Positions 33,420 to 42,225 of a DNA stretch of 64,000 bases are shown piece by piece. Within the stretch, counting starts at the first letter, position 1. Every line of letters begins with the position of its first letter. Below the pieces are notes generated by a model. The model had not been told where the DNA came from, searched no databases, and saw only the letters and a program-made list of their open reading frames with translations. Where the stretch lies: positions 1 through 64,000 of the forward strand of contig NZ_QVNQ01000002.1 in assembly GCF_003432485.1 (NCBI RefSeq), written 5' to 3'. The DNA is from Actinomadura spongiicola (GTDB lineage Bacteria; Actinomycetota; Actinomycetes; Streptosporangiales; Streptosporangiaceae). The position numbers and the translations under genes were made by a program.

Positions 33420-33582
33420 GTCCCTGATTACCGCGGCTGCACAAGCCCGCCTCGACCGTCCGGACGCCGTCCGCCGTACTTACCAGCTTCTCGCGGCACG
33501 ACTCGATGACCTCGATGCCGAACCCGAGGAGGAGACTCGTAAGCTCGTGGATGCCCCAACCTCGACTTCCAAACGAAACTGA
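33420..33582 (+). pseudogene. BTAD-domain relic (C-terminal fragment)
   Basis: The plus strand reads ARLDRPDAVRRTYQLLAARL then DDLDAEPEEETRKLVDAPTS to a stop at 33582. This parallels the last residues of the LysM-BTAD protein at 15145-17829 (LDAARRTYQLLTLHL, IDTEPDDRTHKLL), the terminal helices of a bacterial transcriptional activator domain. The rest of such a protein is missing, so this is the end of a lost regulator gene. Confidence 0.6.
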
Positions 33583-33698
33583 CGACTAGGGACAACGCAC
33601 ATCGAACGCGCGAACGGCGGTTCTGCGCGATCATCCGGCCAGCGCTCGAGCTGGGAAGACGCATTGTCACGACAGAGGGGATGTGATCGGGTATCGGG

Positions 33699-36600
33699 GT
33701 GGACGTCGACCAGTTCTTCAGCTACGGGCCGCGCGCTCCATTCGAAGTACGAAATGTCTTCACTAACCGGGAAGCCCAGATTAGGGACTTCCGTGACCGC
33801 TTCGCCCATCTGGCCGAACGGTCATGGACTGTCGATGAGCTGCTCGACTTCCAGCGTCCGGCGTCCAACCTCATCGCCGTGTGCGGTGAGGGCGGGATCG
33901 GTAAGTCCACGCTGGCCAGGCACGTCGCGGGTCTGGCGGTGAGCGGCGAACTGGACGGCCTGCCGCAACGTGGCGCGCACGCGGTACTGGATTTCGCCGA
34001 CCCTGCCAGTTCGAGCTTCGAGGCTGTCTTGCTGCGGCTTCGTGCGGCGCTGGCGCCGCTGGCCAGGTCGTGGCCCGCGTTCGATGTGGCGTTGGCGGTG
34101 TACTGGCAGCGCAAGCACCCCGGCGAGTCGCTGACGGCCTTCCTCCGCAAGGACAACACGGCGGATTCGTTCGGGGTCGCCGACCAGGTCGGTACCGCCG
34201 TCGATCAGCTCCTTGGCGGGTTCGGCGCGCTGTCGGTGGCGTACCGGGCGTTGAACCTGCTGGGCCGGACCGCCACGCAGAAGGCACGGTTGAAGCGGCT
34301 GCGGGCCGATCTACCCGCGCTCGATCCGATCCTGTCCGAGCAGGACCCCGATCGGATGCTCGGGTACATGCCGGTCCTGCTGGCCGCCGACCTGGAGCAG
34401 GCGCGTCGTAAGCGTCCGGCGTTGGCGTTGTGCGTGCTGGACACGTTCGAGAACGTGCAGCGCCTGCCCGCCGAGCGCGGCGGTCTTGAGGACCTGGTGT
34501 CGCGGCTGGTGTACCTGATGCCGAACGTCGTCTTCGTAGCGGCCGGACGGTTGGCGGTGCGCTGGCACGAAGAGGCCAAGGCCGTCGCGCTCACCTACGG
34601 CGGCGAACGCCGCTGGCCGGGCCTGGCCGGACGCGACCAGCTCGGCCTGGACGGGTTCGACCGAGCATCAGCCGAGGCGTACCTGACCGCGCGACTAACC
34701 GTGGACGGGACTCCCGCGATCGGGCCCGGCATCCGAAGCCGCATCGTCGCGGGATCCGGTGGATCTCCGCTCTACCTCGATCTGTCGGCCGGGCTGTTCG
34801 GGCAGTACCTCGCACGCGGGGAAGCACCGCCCGCCGAGGCATTCGGGCTCGGGTTCCCCGAGCTGGTGTTGCGAACAATGCGGGACCTCTCGGCCCCCGA
34901 CCGCGACCTGCTGCGGGCGGCGGCGCTGCTGGAGGCGTTCGACGAAGACGTCCTGCACGCCGTACTACCCCAGATGCGGCTCAGGCAGATCGAACGGTTC
35001 GTACAACGCCCGTTCGTCCGCCAAGACGAGACGGTGTGGCCGCCGTACCGGCTGCACGAGAACCTGCGCCGCAGCGTGGCCGAATGCGACGCCGACACCG
35101 ACGACGGCTGGACACCGGCCGAACGCGCGCACAACGCCGAACGAGCCATCGAGCACCTGACACGCGCCGCGTTGACGGTCTGGGACGACGACGCCGACCA
35201 TCCGGTTCCGTTGGGGGTGCGTAGCAGGCGATGCGTGGCGGCGTTCCTGCTCGTCCTGCATGCCGCCCACGAGCACCGGCTGACACCGCGAACGTTGGGC
35301 GATCTCGCCTACAGCCTCACCGTGCTCGGCCATTGGCAGGTGCTGGTGTCCCTGCCTGAACTACCGGACTCGCCGGAACTGAATCGGCTGACCGCGGTTG
35401 CGCGACTGACCGCACGCGCGGACGTCAACGCTGAGGACCGCTACCAGGCGCTGCGCGAGCTGATCGGTGAACCGGAAGGCCCGTACGCCGACTACTACCG
35501 GCACGAGCTGGCCAGCCGCGCGCACATCATCGGCAAGGTCGAGGAGGCAGCCGCCCACCTGTCCGGGATCGAGCCCGCGTCCCTGATCGGTGCAAGCGGC
35601 CGCTTCGGGCTGGCCGACAACGCGCTACGCCGCAGCGACTACCGCTCAGTCGCGCGGCTGATGGACGGCGCCTCACAAGCGGGCCCCGACCAGGTGCGCG
35701 CCGCTGACCTGCTCGGCCACACCCACCTGCACAACGCCCGTTTCGCCGAAGCGGCCCAATTCTTCGAGACGACCCTGGACGCGGCCCGCGAAGCCAACGC
35801 CCCCCTGTGGGAAGCGCGCGCACTACGACACCTCCTACTGGCGCTGATGTGGTACGACCCGGACCGCACCATGTCACTGCTCGGCCGGGCCCGGGAGCTG
35901 AACGGTTCGGCCGGGGAACCGATCGGCCTCGCCCAGTGCGACATGGCCGAGGCGATGGCCCGCGCCCTTCGCGGCGAACACCACGCGGCCGCCGCCCTCC
36001 TAGAAGCAGCGGCACGCCGGTTCGGCGAACTCGGCGCCTCCCGTGAGCTACTGCCCGTCGAGGCGCTCCAAGTCCTCCTGGACGCCTCCGGCGGCCGAAT
36101 GGCGGAAGCCACCCGCACGGCACGAAACCTGACCGACGACTGCCTCCCTGTGTGGGCACCGGTGACCCGCGCGTGGGCAGGGCTGGACGCCGACTTCACC
36201 GCCATCGCCTGGCTGGACGACCCGGACGCGGCCCGGCGCCGCTGGTCACAGGCCCTGACACGGCTACGGAAACCGATCTGCGGGCCGCTGGACGTCGGCG
36301 ACCACCGCGCGCTGATCCCAACCGGCCGGGTGCCCGACGCGCTCGTCGAGACGGCGATCCGCGAAGCCCTGCGAAGCCCCGCATTCGACGGCCCACGCGA
36401 GCCCGTTGACGCGGTGGGGACGCTCGGCACCGACGGCGTCGTGTCGGGCGAGCGGACGGTCGTGAAAGTGCGTCGACGGATGCACGAACGGCTGGAGACC
36501 GTCCGCAACTTCGACAAGCTGCGCGCCACGACAGGCATAAAGGCCCCACGACTCCTGGACACGGGAACCGCAGGAGAAGCGTGGTGGGCGGTCCTGGAAC

Positions 36601-37160
36601 GCCTCCCCGGCACGCCCGCAGATCACCCCACCCCCGCGCGCCAACACCAGCTCGGCCGCCAACTGCGCCAATGGCACTCACAGCCTCCCGGCGATGGCCT
36701 GCGCCTGGACGACTCTGGCGCCTTGGGCGTCCTCCTGGGCTGGGCCCGATCGACCGCCCCAGACGCCTACCCCGCCCTCGCCGAGCACATCGCCGCGGCC
36801 TGCCAAGGACTCCCCATCACCGCGATCCACGGCGACGTCGCGGTCTGCCACAACACCCTGTTCGACGGCGACACCCTCACCGGACTACTCGACCCGGGCG
36901 CGACCGAGGCCGGGCCACCGATGCTCGACCTCGCCTGGGCCCTGGCCGTCGACATGCCACGCGGCGCCCAGCCCGGCCCGCTGATCGACGGCTACGGCAG
37001 CGACGCCGTCGACCACGACGCCCTGGCCGCGCTGCTGCCACTGATGATGCTGCGACGCCTCATCGACGCCCCGTCCCTGGGCCTCGCCGACACCGACGGC
37101 GCATGGCTCACACGATGGCTCCGCGACCACCATCCCGACCTGCTCACCCTGGCCCAATAA
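33699..37160 (+). CDS. STAND NTPase fused to an aminoglycoside-phosphotransferase-like domain
   Basis: 1153 residues, GTG start at 33699. An N-terminal STAND-type ATPase has P-loop CGEGGIGKSTLARH (residues 62-75) and Walker B-like LALCVLDTFENVQ. A winged-helix/linker region (DRDLLRAAALLEAFDEDVLH) is followed by TPR-like helical repeats over about residues 500-860. The last ~250 residues read VVKVRRRMHERLETVRNFDK, a kinase-like Lys, then AIHGDVAVCHNTLFDGD and TGLLDPGATEAGPPMLDLAW. That is the HGDxxxxN catalytic loop and D-P-G metal site of the APH/ChoK family. I know of no standard family with this order. It could be a signal-gated small-molecule kinase or a defence sensor. Confidence 0.82.
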   Translation: MDVDQFFSYGPRAPFEVRNVFTNREAQIRDFRDRFAHLAERSWTVDELLDFQRPASNLIAVCGEGGIGKSTLARHVAGLAVSGELDGLPQRGAHAVLDFADPASSSFEAVLLRLRAALAPLARSWPAFDVALAVYWQRKHPGESLTAFLRKDNTADSFGVADQVGTAVDQLLGGFGALSVAYRALNLLGRTATQKARLKRLRADLPALDPILSEQDPDRMLGYMPVLLAADLEQARRKRPALALCVLDTFENVQRLPAERGGLEDLVSRLVYLMPNVVFVAAGRLAVRWHEEAKAVALTYGGERRWPGLAGRDQLGLDGFDRASAEAYLTARLTVDGTPAIGPGIRSRIVAGSGGSPLYLDLSAGLFGQYLARGEAPPAEAFGLGFPELVLRTMRDLSAPDRDLLRAAALLEAFDEDVLHAVLPQMRLRQIERFVQRPFVRQDETVWPPYRLHENLRRSVAECDADTDDGWTPAERAHNAERAIEHLTRAALTVWDDDADHPVPLGVRSRRCVAAFLLVLHAAHEHRLTPRTLGDLAYSLTVLGHWQVLVSLPELPDSPELNRLTAVARLTARADVNAEDRYQALRELIGEPEGPYADYYRHELASRAHIIGKVEEAAAHLSGIEPASLIGASGRFGLADNALRRSDYRSVARLMDGASQAGPDQVRAADLLGHTHLHNARFAEAAQFFETTLDAAREANAPLWEARALRHLLLALMWYDPDRTMSLLGRARELNGSAGEPIGLAQCDMAEAMARALRGEHHAAAALLEAAARRFGELGASRELLPVEALQVLLDASGGRMAEATRTARNLTDDCLPVWAPVTRAWAGLDADFTAIAWLDDPDAARRRWSQALTRLRKPICGPLDVGDHRALIPTGRVPDALVETAIREALRSPAFDGPREPVDAVGTLGTDGVVSGERTVVKVRRRMHERLETVRNFDKLRATTGIKAPRLLDTGTAGEAWWAVLERLPGTPADHPTPARQHQLGRQLRQWHSQPPGDGLRLDDSGALGVLLGWARSTAPDAYPALAEHIAAACQGLPITAIHGDVAVCHNTLFDGDTLTGLLDPGATEAGPPMLDLAWALAVDMPRGAQPGPLIDGYGSDAVDHDALAALLPLMMLRRLIDAPSLGLADTDGAWLTRWLRDHHPDLLTLAQ

Positions 37161-37893
37161 GCCCGGCCCGACGGGCACACGCATACGGGATGTAGTTATC
37201 CAGCACATTTGCGGGCACAGAAAGCCGCCCGCGAAGCTCGTCCTCGTCGTCGCGGGCGTAGAAGCGGTTGAGGCCGTCGAACAGCGCCAGCTTGTATCCG
37301 GCCGCCAGAACGAGCGGCTCCCACTCCTGGTGACTCGGCTGCGTGGTCAACGGAACGGTCGCCTCAACCACGATCGCCCGCGGCCGCCACACCCTCAGAT
37401 CGGCCGACCGCAACACGGCGGCCTCCGCCCCCTCCACGTCAACCTTCAACAGGTCGAACCCCGGTTCGGCATACGCGTTCAGAACCGCCTCCAAGGTGAC
37501 GACCTCGACGCGCAACTCCTCATACCGCCAACCGTCCGCCAGATGCCCCTCCAGAACATCCCTGCGCAACGTGCTAAGCCCACCACCACCAGCCATCCCC
37601 GCACCCGGAACGACGCGGAAGAACGACGCGTAACCCGGCTCGTCTCCCACAGCCACACGCAGGTTCACATGACCCGGCCGAGCCCGCTCAAGACGTGCGT
37701 GGCGCTCGGGCAACGGCTCGATGTTGACACCCCGCCACCCGAGGCCGTCCACCAGGTTCTTGGTCAGCGACCCACTGACCGGCTCGCCGGCCCCAACATC
37801 CACAAAGAACCCACCCCGCTGGCCAGCGAAGGCGCGCATCAGCACAACATCCTCAGCATTCCCCGCGTACGCGATCAAGTCATAGCCACTCAC
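37144..37893 (-). CDS. FkbM-family methyltransferase
   Basis: 249 residues, GTG start. FFVDVGAGEPVSGSLTKNLV (SAM-binding motif I), WRGVNIEPLPERHARL (motif II with acidic residue), VVTLEAVLNAYAEPGFDLLK then VDVEGAEAAVLRS are the FkbM hallmarks. These enzymes O-methylate sugars or polyketides. It is convergent with the STAND-APH gene and their 3' ends overlap by 17 bp. Confidence 0.9.
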   Translation of the reverse strand: MSGYDLIAYAGNAEDVVLMRAFAGQRGGFFVDVGAGEPVSGSLTKNLVDGLGWRGVNIEPLPERHARLERARPGHVNLRVAVGDEPGYASFFRVVPGAGMAGGGGLSTLRRDVLEGHLADGWRYEELRVEVVTLEAVLNAYAEPGFDLLKVDVEGAEAAVLRSADLRVWRPRAIVVEATVPLTTQPSHQEWEPLVLAAGYKLALFDGLNRFYARDDEDELRGRLSVPANVLDNYIPYACARRAGLIGPG

Positions 37894-38241
37894 CCCGCCA
37901 ATCTACGGGCCGCCTCGTTCTTTCTTCAGCAACCTCACACTGTCATGAGGAGGCCGAAACTTCGACGTCCGACACCTCATGGCTGTCAGGCCAACAGGCC
38001 CTCGCGTGGCGACCGTAGACTCCAGGACCCAGTTCGTGGGCGATGGATTCACTCGCCGCGGCCATGCCAGGTGCTTTTCGCTAGAAGCAGCAGATGTATC
38101 TATTGAACGGGTTTGGCGGCCGAAAGTTAGTAGGCTTGACAAATCGATGCGAGGTGTTCCTTGATGGCGGTCGGTCCGCCGCGCTAATTCGCTGCTAATG
38201 GAAACGCGGCGGCGGGGCGGCCGGTCAGGAGGATGCAAGGA
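37894..38241. other. Intergenic, divergent promoter region
   Basis: About 350 bp between the divergent FkbM and HATPase genes. It is less GC-rich than its neighbours around 38080-38170. No gene or repeat recognised. Confidence 0.35.
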
Positions 38242-38730
38242 ATGGCGACACTCGATCTCAAATCCGCGGGCCCGCTGCGTTGCGCGTCGATGTCCTGGCG
38301 GCGCGCATTTCCGGGGCGGGTGGACCAGATTCCGATGGCGCGACAGTTCGCGATGTTCCTGTTCGCTGAGACCTCGATCGTCTCGGACGTGGGCTTCGTG
38401 GTGACCGAGCTGTCCTCGAACGCCGTCCGCCACACCCGGTCGGGCGAGCGCGGGGGCTGGTTCACGGTCGAGCTGGTGGTCGGCGGCCTGGCCTATGTCG
38501 GTGTGAGCGACCTCGGCGGCGGCGGATACCCCACGGTGCGGTACGACCCGATCGACGGCCCCCTCGACAATGAGGGCGGTCGGGGTCTACGGGCGGTCTC
38601 GCGGGTGGCCGCAACGATGGGTGTCCATGGAAGCCCGAGCACAGGGCACATCGTCTGGGCGGACCTGATCTGTACCGACAACCGGCGAGAGGAACCGGCG
38701 CTGGTCACGCCGAAGACTCCGGCTGCGTAG
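38242..38730 (+). CDS. ATP-binding protein, HATPase_c anti-sigma-like
   Basis: 162 residues. ATG 38242 is chosen because AGGAGG lies 9 nt upstream; the ATG at 38233 would touch the ribosome site. GFVVTELSSNAVRHTRSG is the N-box and NEGGRGLRAVSRVAATMG the G2 box. An intact transcription terminator follows 3 bp after the stop, so it is a monocistronic regulator. Client sigma or anti-sigma partner unknown. Confidence 0.87.
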   Translation: MATLDLKSAGPLRCASMSWRRAFPGRVDQIPMARQFAMFLFAETSIVSDVGFVVTELSSNAVRHTRSGERGGWFTVELVVGGLAYVGVSDLGGGGYPTVRYDPIDGPLDNEGGRGLRAVSRVAATMGVHGSPSTGHIVWADLICTDNRREEPALVTPKTPAA

Positions 38731-38732
38731 GC

Positions 38733-38763
38733 GGGACCAGCCTGTCCTTACCAGGCTGGTCCC
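38733..38763 (+). terminator. Hairpin terminator after the HATPase gene
   Basis: GGGACCAGCCTG (38733-38744) pairs perfectly with CAGGCTGGTCCC (38752-38763) across a 7-nt loop. No U-tract follows, as is usual for actinobacterial terminators. Confidence 0.8.
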
Positions 38764-38790
38764 ACACTCAGCTTAAGGGCCAAGCTCAGG

Positions 38791-38824
38791 CCCCGCCCGC
38801 ACACCGAGTCAAGCGCGGGCGGGG
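38791..38824. terminator. Second hairpin
   Basis: CCCCGCCCGC (38791-38800) pairs with GCGGGCGGGG (38815-38824), loop 14 nt, followed by TCTTGC. It may back up the preceding terminator. Confidence 0.6.
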
Positions 38825-39421
38825 TCTTGCTCACTCACGGTTCCGTGGACGGACGAGGCGACCGGGGGTGTGATCGGGGGAGTGACCGGGGGGTTGTCTA
38901 TGGACGCCCCTGTCTCACACCGGTGTCTACGCAGGTCACGGCGCTGATCGGGTGGGGTGACGGTGCGCCCGGATATCCCCCAAAGGGGGCATGGATAGGT
39001 GTGGTCGCTCGCCGGGATGAGGACTTCGTCGATCCCCCAACAAGCAATTTCCTTTCCGCTCCCAAGCCAACCGCCAAACCACACCCGCGCACAGGCCGTC
39101 CCCGCGTCGCATGAAGGCGCGGCGACAAGGCGGCCTCGCACCGGGCCGAGGCGAACGACATCCCAAAAGGCCGAGGCTGAAACGCGCGAGCCCGGCGTCG
39201 CCAAATTCCGTGGTAGGCGCCGGGGTTGGGCGCGCACGCCGGGGCAGCCCGAACTAATAAAACATTGTTTACCTAGGTAAGCCTCTCCAGCCGTTCCGGC
39301 TACCAAATTAGTCGGCGCTCCGTGTTGCATTCGCCGCGTCATCGAGAAATGGTCGTCATGGCGGACGACGCCGGGCGGGAAAGTCCCGCCGAATCGGTCG
39401 TCATTTCAGGAGGCAGAAACA
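38825..39421. other. Intergenic region with a 12-bp palindrome
   Basis: About 600 bp without a credible gene. TTACCTAGGTAA at 39269-39280 is a perfect palindrome inside an AT-rich patch 150 bp before the winged-helix gene, a plausible operator or promoter element. Confidence 0.4.
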
Positions 39422-40375
39422 ATGGCGAACATCATCACCACCGCGACCCCGGACGCGGCCACTACCGCCCCGGCGAACGGCACGGCGGACGGACGGCCGG
39501 GCGGCGCGTCCGGGGCCGTGTGGGACGCGCTGAACGCCGCGCCGGACGGTGCGACCGTGGCGGCGTTGGCCGACGCGTCCGGAACCAGCCGCGCGACCGT
39601 GACCAAGGCACTGACGGCGTTCGCGGACGCCGGACTAGCCACCCGGACGCCCGGTCAGGGCACCGGACGGGGCCGCACCCCGGACGTGTGGGCCCCGGTC
39701 CCCACCACGGCCGCCACCGGGGCCGCTGACCCCGCCACGGCCGTCCCGACGGACGACGCGGCAGGCACCGACGCCCCTCCGCCGCCGGACGCCACCGGGA
39801 CGGGCGTCATCTCACCGGACACCCTCGCGAACGCCATGCAGGTGCTGTCAGATGAGGCCGACCGGCGCGCGGCGGCGGCTGAGTCACTGCGCAAGGCGCA
39901 GAAAGAGGAGGCGGAACGGCGCGCACGGGTCGACGCCGAGCTTCGTAAGGCCGAACAGCGCGAAACCGCCCGGGTCATCCTGACCGACCTTCTGAGCACG
40001 GTCACCACCACCCTCGCCGCGATAGCGGCCGACGACGAGGAGCGCATCACGCGCGGCATGGAAGACATAGCGCGCTACGCCGGTAGCGTCCGCCGCACCA
40101 ATCGCGCCACCACCGGGACGCGGACGCCACGCACGACCGGCGACCGTAGCGCGCCGTCACCGCTGCGCCCCCTCGTCGCCGAGCACCTGATCGCCTACCC
40201 GGACAAGGAATTCACGCCCGGTGAGATCGCCAAGGTCCTGGACCGGTCATCCGGTGCGGTCGCCAATGCCCTCGACACCCTCGTCTCACGTGGCGAGGCG
40301 GTCCTGACCTGTGAAAGTCCGCGCCGCTTCCGTGCCGCTGCTAGCGCCGACGCGGACAGCGCGAATACCCCGTGA
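39422..40375 (+). CDS. Protein with two winged-helix modules and a coiled coil
   Basis: 317 residues, ATG with AGGAGG 10 nt upstream. The first MarR-like module (AVWDALNAAPDGATVAALAD, ASGTSRATVTKALTAFADAG) is followed by an Ala/Thr/Pro-rich linker and an Ala/Glu/Arg coiled coil (RRAAAAESLRKAQKEEAERR). A second winged helix comes last (EFTPGEIAKVLDRSSGAVAN, ALDTLVSRGEAVL). Similar proteins occur on actinobacterial conjugative elements and plasmids. DNA binding is likely; its role is unknown. Confidence 0.75.
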   Translation: MANIITTATPDAATTAPANGTADGRPGGASGAVWDALNAAPDGATVAALADASGTSRATVTKALTAFADAGLATRTPGQGTGRGRTPDVWAPVPTTAATGAADPATAVPTDDAAGTDAPPPPDATGTGVISPDTLANAMQVLSDEADRRAAAAESLRKAQKEEAERRARVDAELRKAEQRETARVILTDLLSTVTTTLAAIAADDEERITRGMEDIARYAGSVRRTNRATTGTRTPRTTGDRSAPSPLRPLVAEHLIAYPDKEFTPGEIAKVLDRSSGAVANALDTLVSRGEAVLTCESPRRFRAAASADADSANTP

Positions 40376-40384
40376 ACCGTAGGC

Positions 40385-40414
40385 GGGGCGGACGGGTAGC
40401 GCCCCGTCCGCCCC
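40385..40414 (+). terminator. Hairpin terminator
   Basis: GGGGCGGACGGG (40385-40396) pairs with CCCGTCCGCCCC (40403-40414), a 12-bp perfect stem just after the winged-helix gene. Confidence 0.8.
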
Positions 40415-40483
40415 GTCATGACCCGGGTCTCACGACCCCTACCCCAACGCTGAAAGAGGCTGTCATGACCAAGGAGACGCTAC

Positions 40484-40873
40484 ATGTCCGGTGATGCGAC
40501 CGGCACCACCTCGCACGACACCGAACACGGCCCCTATGACCAGGTGTTCGTCCTGCTCGGTTGGGCATGGGACGTCGCTGCCGCCGCACGGGCGTCCACC
40601 CGCTACACGGTCACGCACGCGAACGTGTCAGAGATCGGCGCGCTCGGCGCGCTCATCCGCGTCGACGCCGATTACGCGGAGACGGTGGATCTGTCCCGAC
40701 CGCTGTTGGCCGTGCCACTTCCCGAGGTGAGGACACCCATCGTGATCGACGGATGGCACCGGATCCACAAGGCGCGGGAAACCGGCGTCGCCGAACTGCC
40801 GGTCATCTTCCTGGACGCCCACGACGAACGCGCATGCCGCCTCATGGGCGGCAGTGTCCGGCGCCGCTGGTAG
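40484..40873 (+). CDS. ParB-like/Srx-fold small protein
   Basis: 129 residues. PLLAVPLPEVRTPIVIDGWH then RIHKARETGVAELPVIFLDA resembles the ParB N-terminal (sulfiredoxin-like) domain, in which a G-x-H-R motif binds nucleotide. The helix-turn-helix part of a true ParB is missing. It follows the winged-helix gene by about 110 bp, with a terminator between. Function unclear; common as an accessory gene of mobile elements. Confidence 0.6.
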   Translation: MSGDATGTTSHDTEHGPYDQVFVLLGWAWDVAAAARASTRYTVTHANVSEIGALGALIRVDADYAETVDLSRPLLAVPLPEVRTPIVIDGWHRIHKARETGVAELPVIFLDAHDERACRLMGGSVRRRW

Positions 40874-40912
40874 GGACCGGCAGGGACAGCACACCGCGCC
40901 ACGCGCGACAAA

Positions 40913-40946
40913 GGGGCCCGGGTAGGCGGAACGCCACCCGGGCCCC
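40913..40946 (+). terminator. Hairpin terminator
   Basis: GGGGCCCGGGT (40913-40923) pairs with ACCCGGGCCCC (40936-40946), an 11-bp perfect stem after the ParB-like gene. Its 3' arm merges into the first unit of the minisatellite. Confidence 0.8.
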
Positions 40947-41116
40947 GCACGCGCCGCCGTCCGCGCGGCCCCGCACGCGCCGCCGTCCGCGCGGCCCCGC
41001 ACGCGCCGCCGTCCGCGCGGCCCCGCACGCGCCGCCGTCCGCGCGGCCCCGCACGCGCCGCCGTCCGCGCGGCCCCGCACGCGCCGCCGTCCGCGCGGCC
41101 CCGCACGCGCCGCCGG
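40943..41116. repeat. 26-bp tandem repeat (minisatellite), 6.7 copies
   Basis: Units start at 40943, 40969, 40995, 41021, 41047, 41073 and 41099, each beginning CCCCGCACGCGCCGCCGTCC and 26 bp long. Copies are identical, so the array is recent or is kept uniform by slippage. It lies between a terminator and the next gene and encodes nothing credible, although several frames stay open through it because 26 bp units contain no stop. Confidence 0.95.
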
Positions 41117-41175
41117 GCGTGCAGGGCCATAAACCGGGTGGCGCTTAGGTGATCGCCTCCCCACACTGTGTGCTT

Positions 41176-41958
41176 ATGACGAAGCAGACGCTCACCTGCC
41201 CGAACCTGTCCAAGCTGTTCGGGCGGATCGAAGGGTACGCCGGGGAAGAGAACGTCGTTTATCCGCCGCCCCCCGAGCCTCGCAGTTCGTTGGCGGCGGA
41301 TGCGAACACTCTTCAGGGCAAGTGGTTCACGACGCCCATCTACACGTCCTTCGGGGCTGGTGTCGAGCAGGTCTACGTTCTGCGGCGTAACATCACAGAG
41401 TTGGAATGGCTCGGGACGGTCTACCCCTACGCGCTACTCAGAAGCGCCTTGGAGAACTTCGCGCACGTTGCATGGCTGCTCAACGGTAAGACACGAGACG
41501 AACGACGTACCCGGGCCCTGCAGACCTGGGCGTACGACTTCGAACAGCGCGGGAAGTATGAGGATGAAATCGGGCACGCCCCGGAACCGCCTGCCAAGCG
41601 AGGGAGTGAGCGTCGGGGCGAGATCCTTCAGCTCGCCAAAGATCTGGGTCTGCCGGATAACCGGGTCGGGGCCAAGCTCAACATGGTGGACATGATCAAG
41701 AGAGCTGCCGAAGATGCGGGCTTCACACCCAGTGAGCCCGTCGCGGCGTGGCGGATGGCCTCCGGGTTCGTGCACGGGCGCGTCTGGCCGAACCTGCGAG
41801 CCTCTGAACCCACCGGCGCGGTCGCCATCGACGGCGGTGCGTGGATACGGTTCGTGATCTCTGATGAGAAGCTCGATGAGATCGCCCTCTGGTGCGATCG
41901 GTTCCTCGCGCACTCGCTGGATGTCTACCGCAAGCGCCGTCAGGCCCCGGACTATTGA
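41176..41958 (+). CDS. Hypothetical protein
   Basis: 260 residues from ATG 41176; ATCGCC at 41149 gives a longer frame without a ribosome site. Helix-rich: GAGVEQVYVLRRNITELEWL, YALLRSALENFAHVAWLLNG, RRTRALQTWAYDFEQR, and SGFVHGRVWPNLRASEP near the end. Similar proteins of unknown function are common in streptomycetes and relatives. I do not assign a function. It ends 63 bp before a strong terminator. Confidence 0.7.
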   Translation: MTKQTLTCPNLSKLFGRIEGYAGEENVVYPPPPEPRSSLAADANTLQGKWFTTPIYTSFGAGVEQVYVLRRNITELEWLGTVYPYALLRSALENFAHVAWLLNGKTRDERRTRALQTWAYDFEQRGKYEDEIGHAPEPPAKRGSERRGEILQLAKDLGLPDNRVGAKLNMVDMIKRAAEDAGFTPSEPVAAWRMASGFVHGRVWPNLRASEPTGAVAIDGGAWIRFVISDEKLDEIALWCDRFLAHSLDVYRKRRQAPDY

Positions 41959-42021
41959 CGAGAATGTCATTTCGGGGTGAGACCGCGACCCCACCTGTCG
42001 CTTCTGCTGCCGGACACCAAG

Positions 42022-42066
42022 AACCCCCTGATCTTCGCCGCGCGCCTTCAGCGAGATCAGGGGGTT
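42022..42066. terminator. Bidirectional hairpin terminator
   Basis: AACCCCCTGATCT (42022-42034) pairs perfectly with AGATCAGGGGGTT (42054-42066). It lies between two convergent genes (ends 41958 and 42226), so it can serve both. Confidence 0.8.
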
Positions 42067-42225
42067 CGTGTACGGCCTCGTCCCTCTCTCCCGTGGGGAG
42101 GAAGAGAGGGACGAGGCTGAGTGGACGCAGCACCCTCTGTCCCCTTGCTAGGGATCTACTGCGTCAACTCGGGGAGAGGGAGGGGCCTTCCCACCCCGAC
42201 AGGCGCGCGCGTCCCTCGTGTGGTC

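Noticed and set aside
40628..41166. Arg/Gly-rich repetitive open frames
   Set aside because: Translations of the 26-bp minisatellite. Three frames stay open only because the unit lacks stops.
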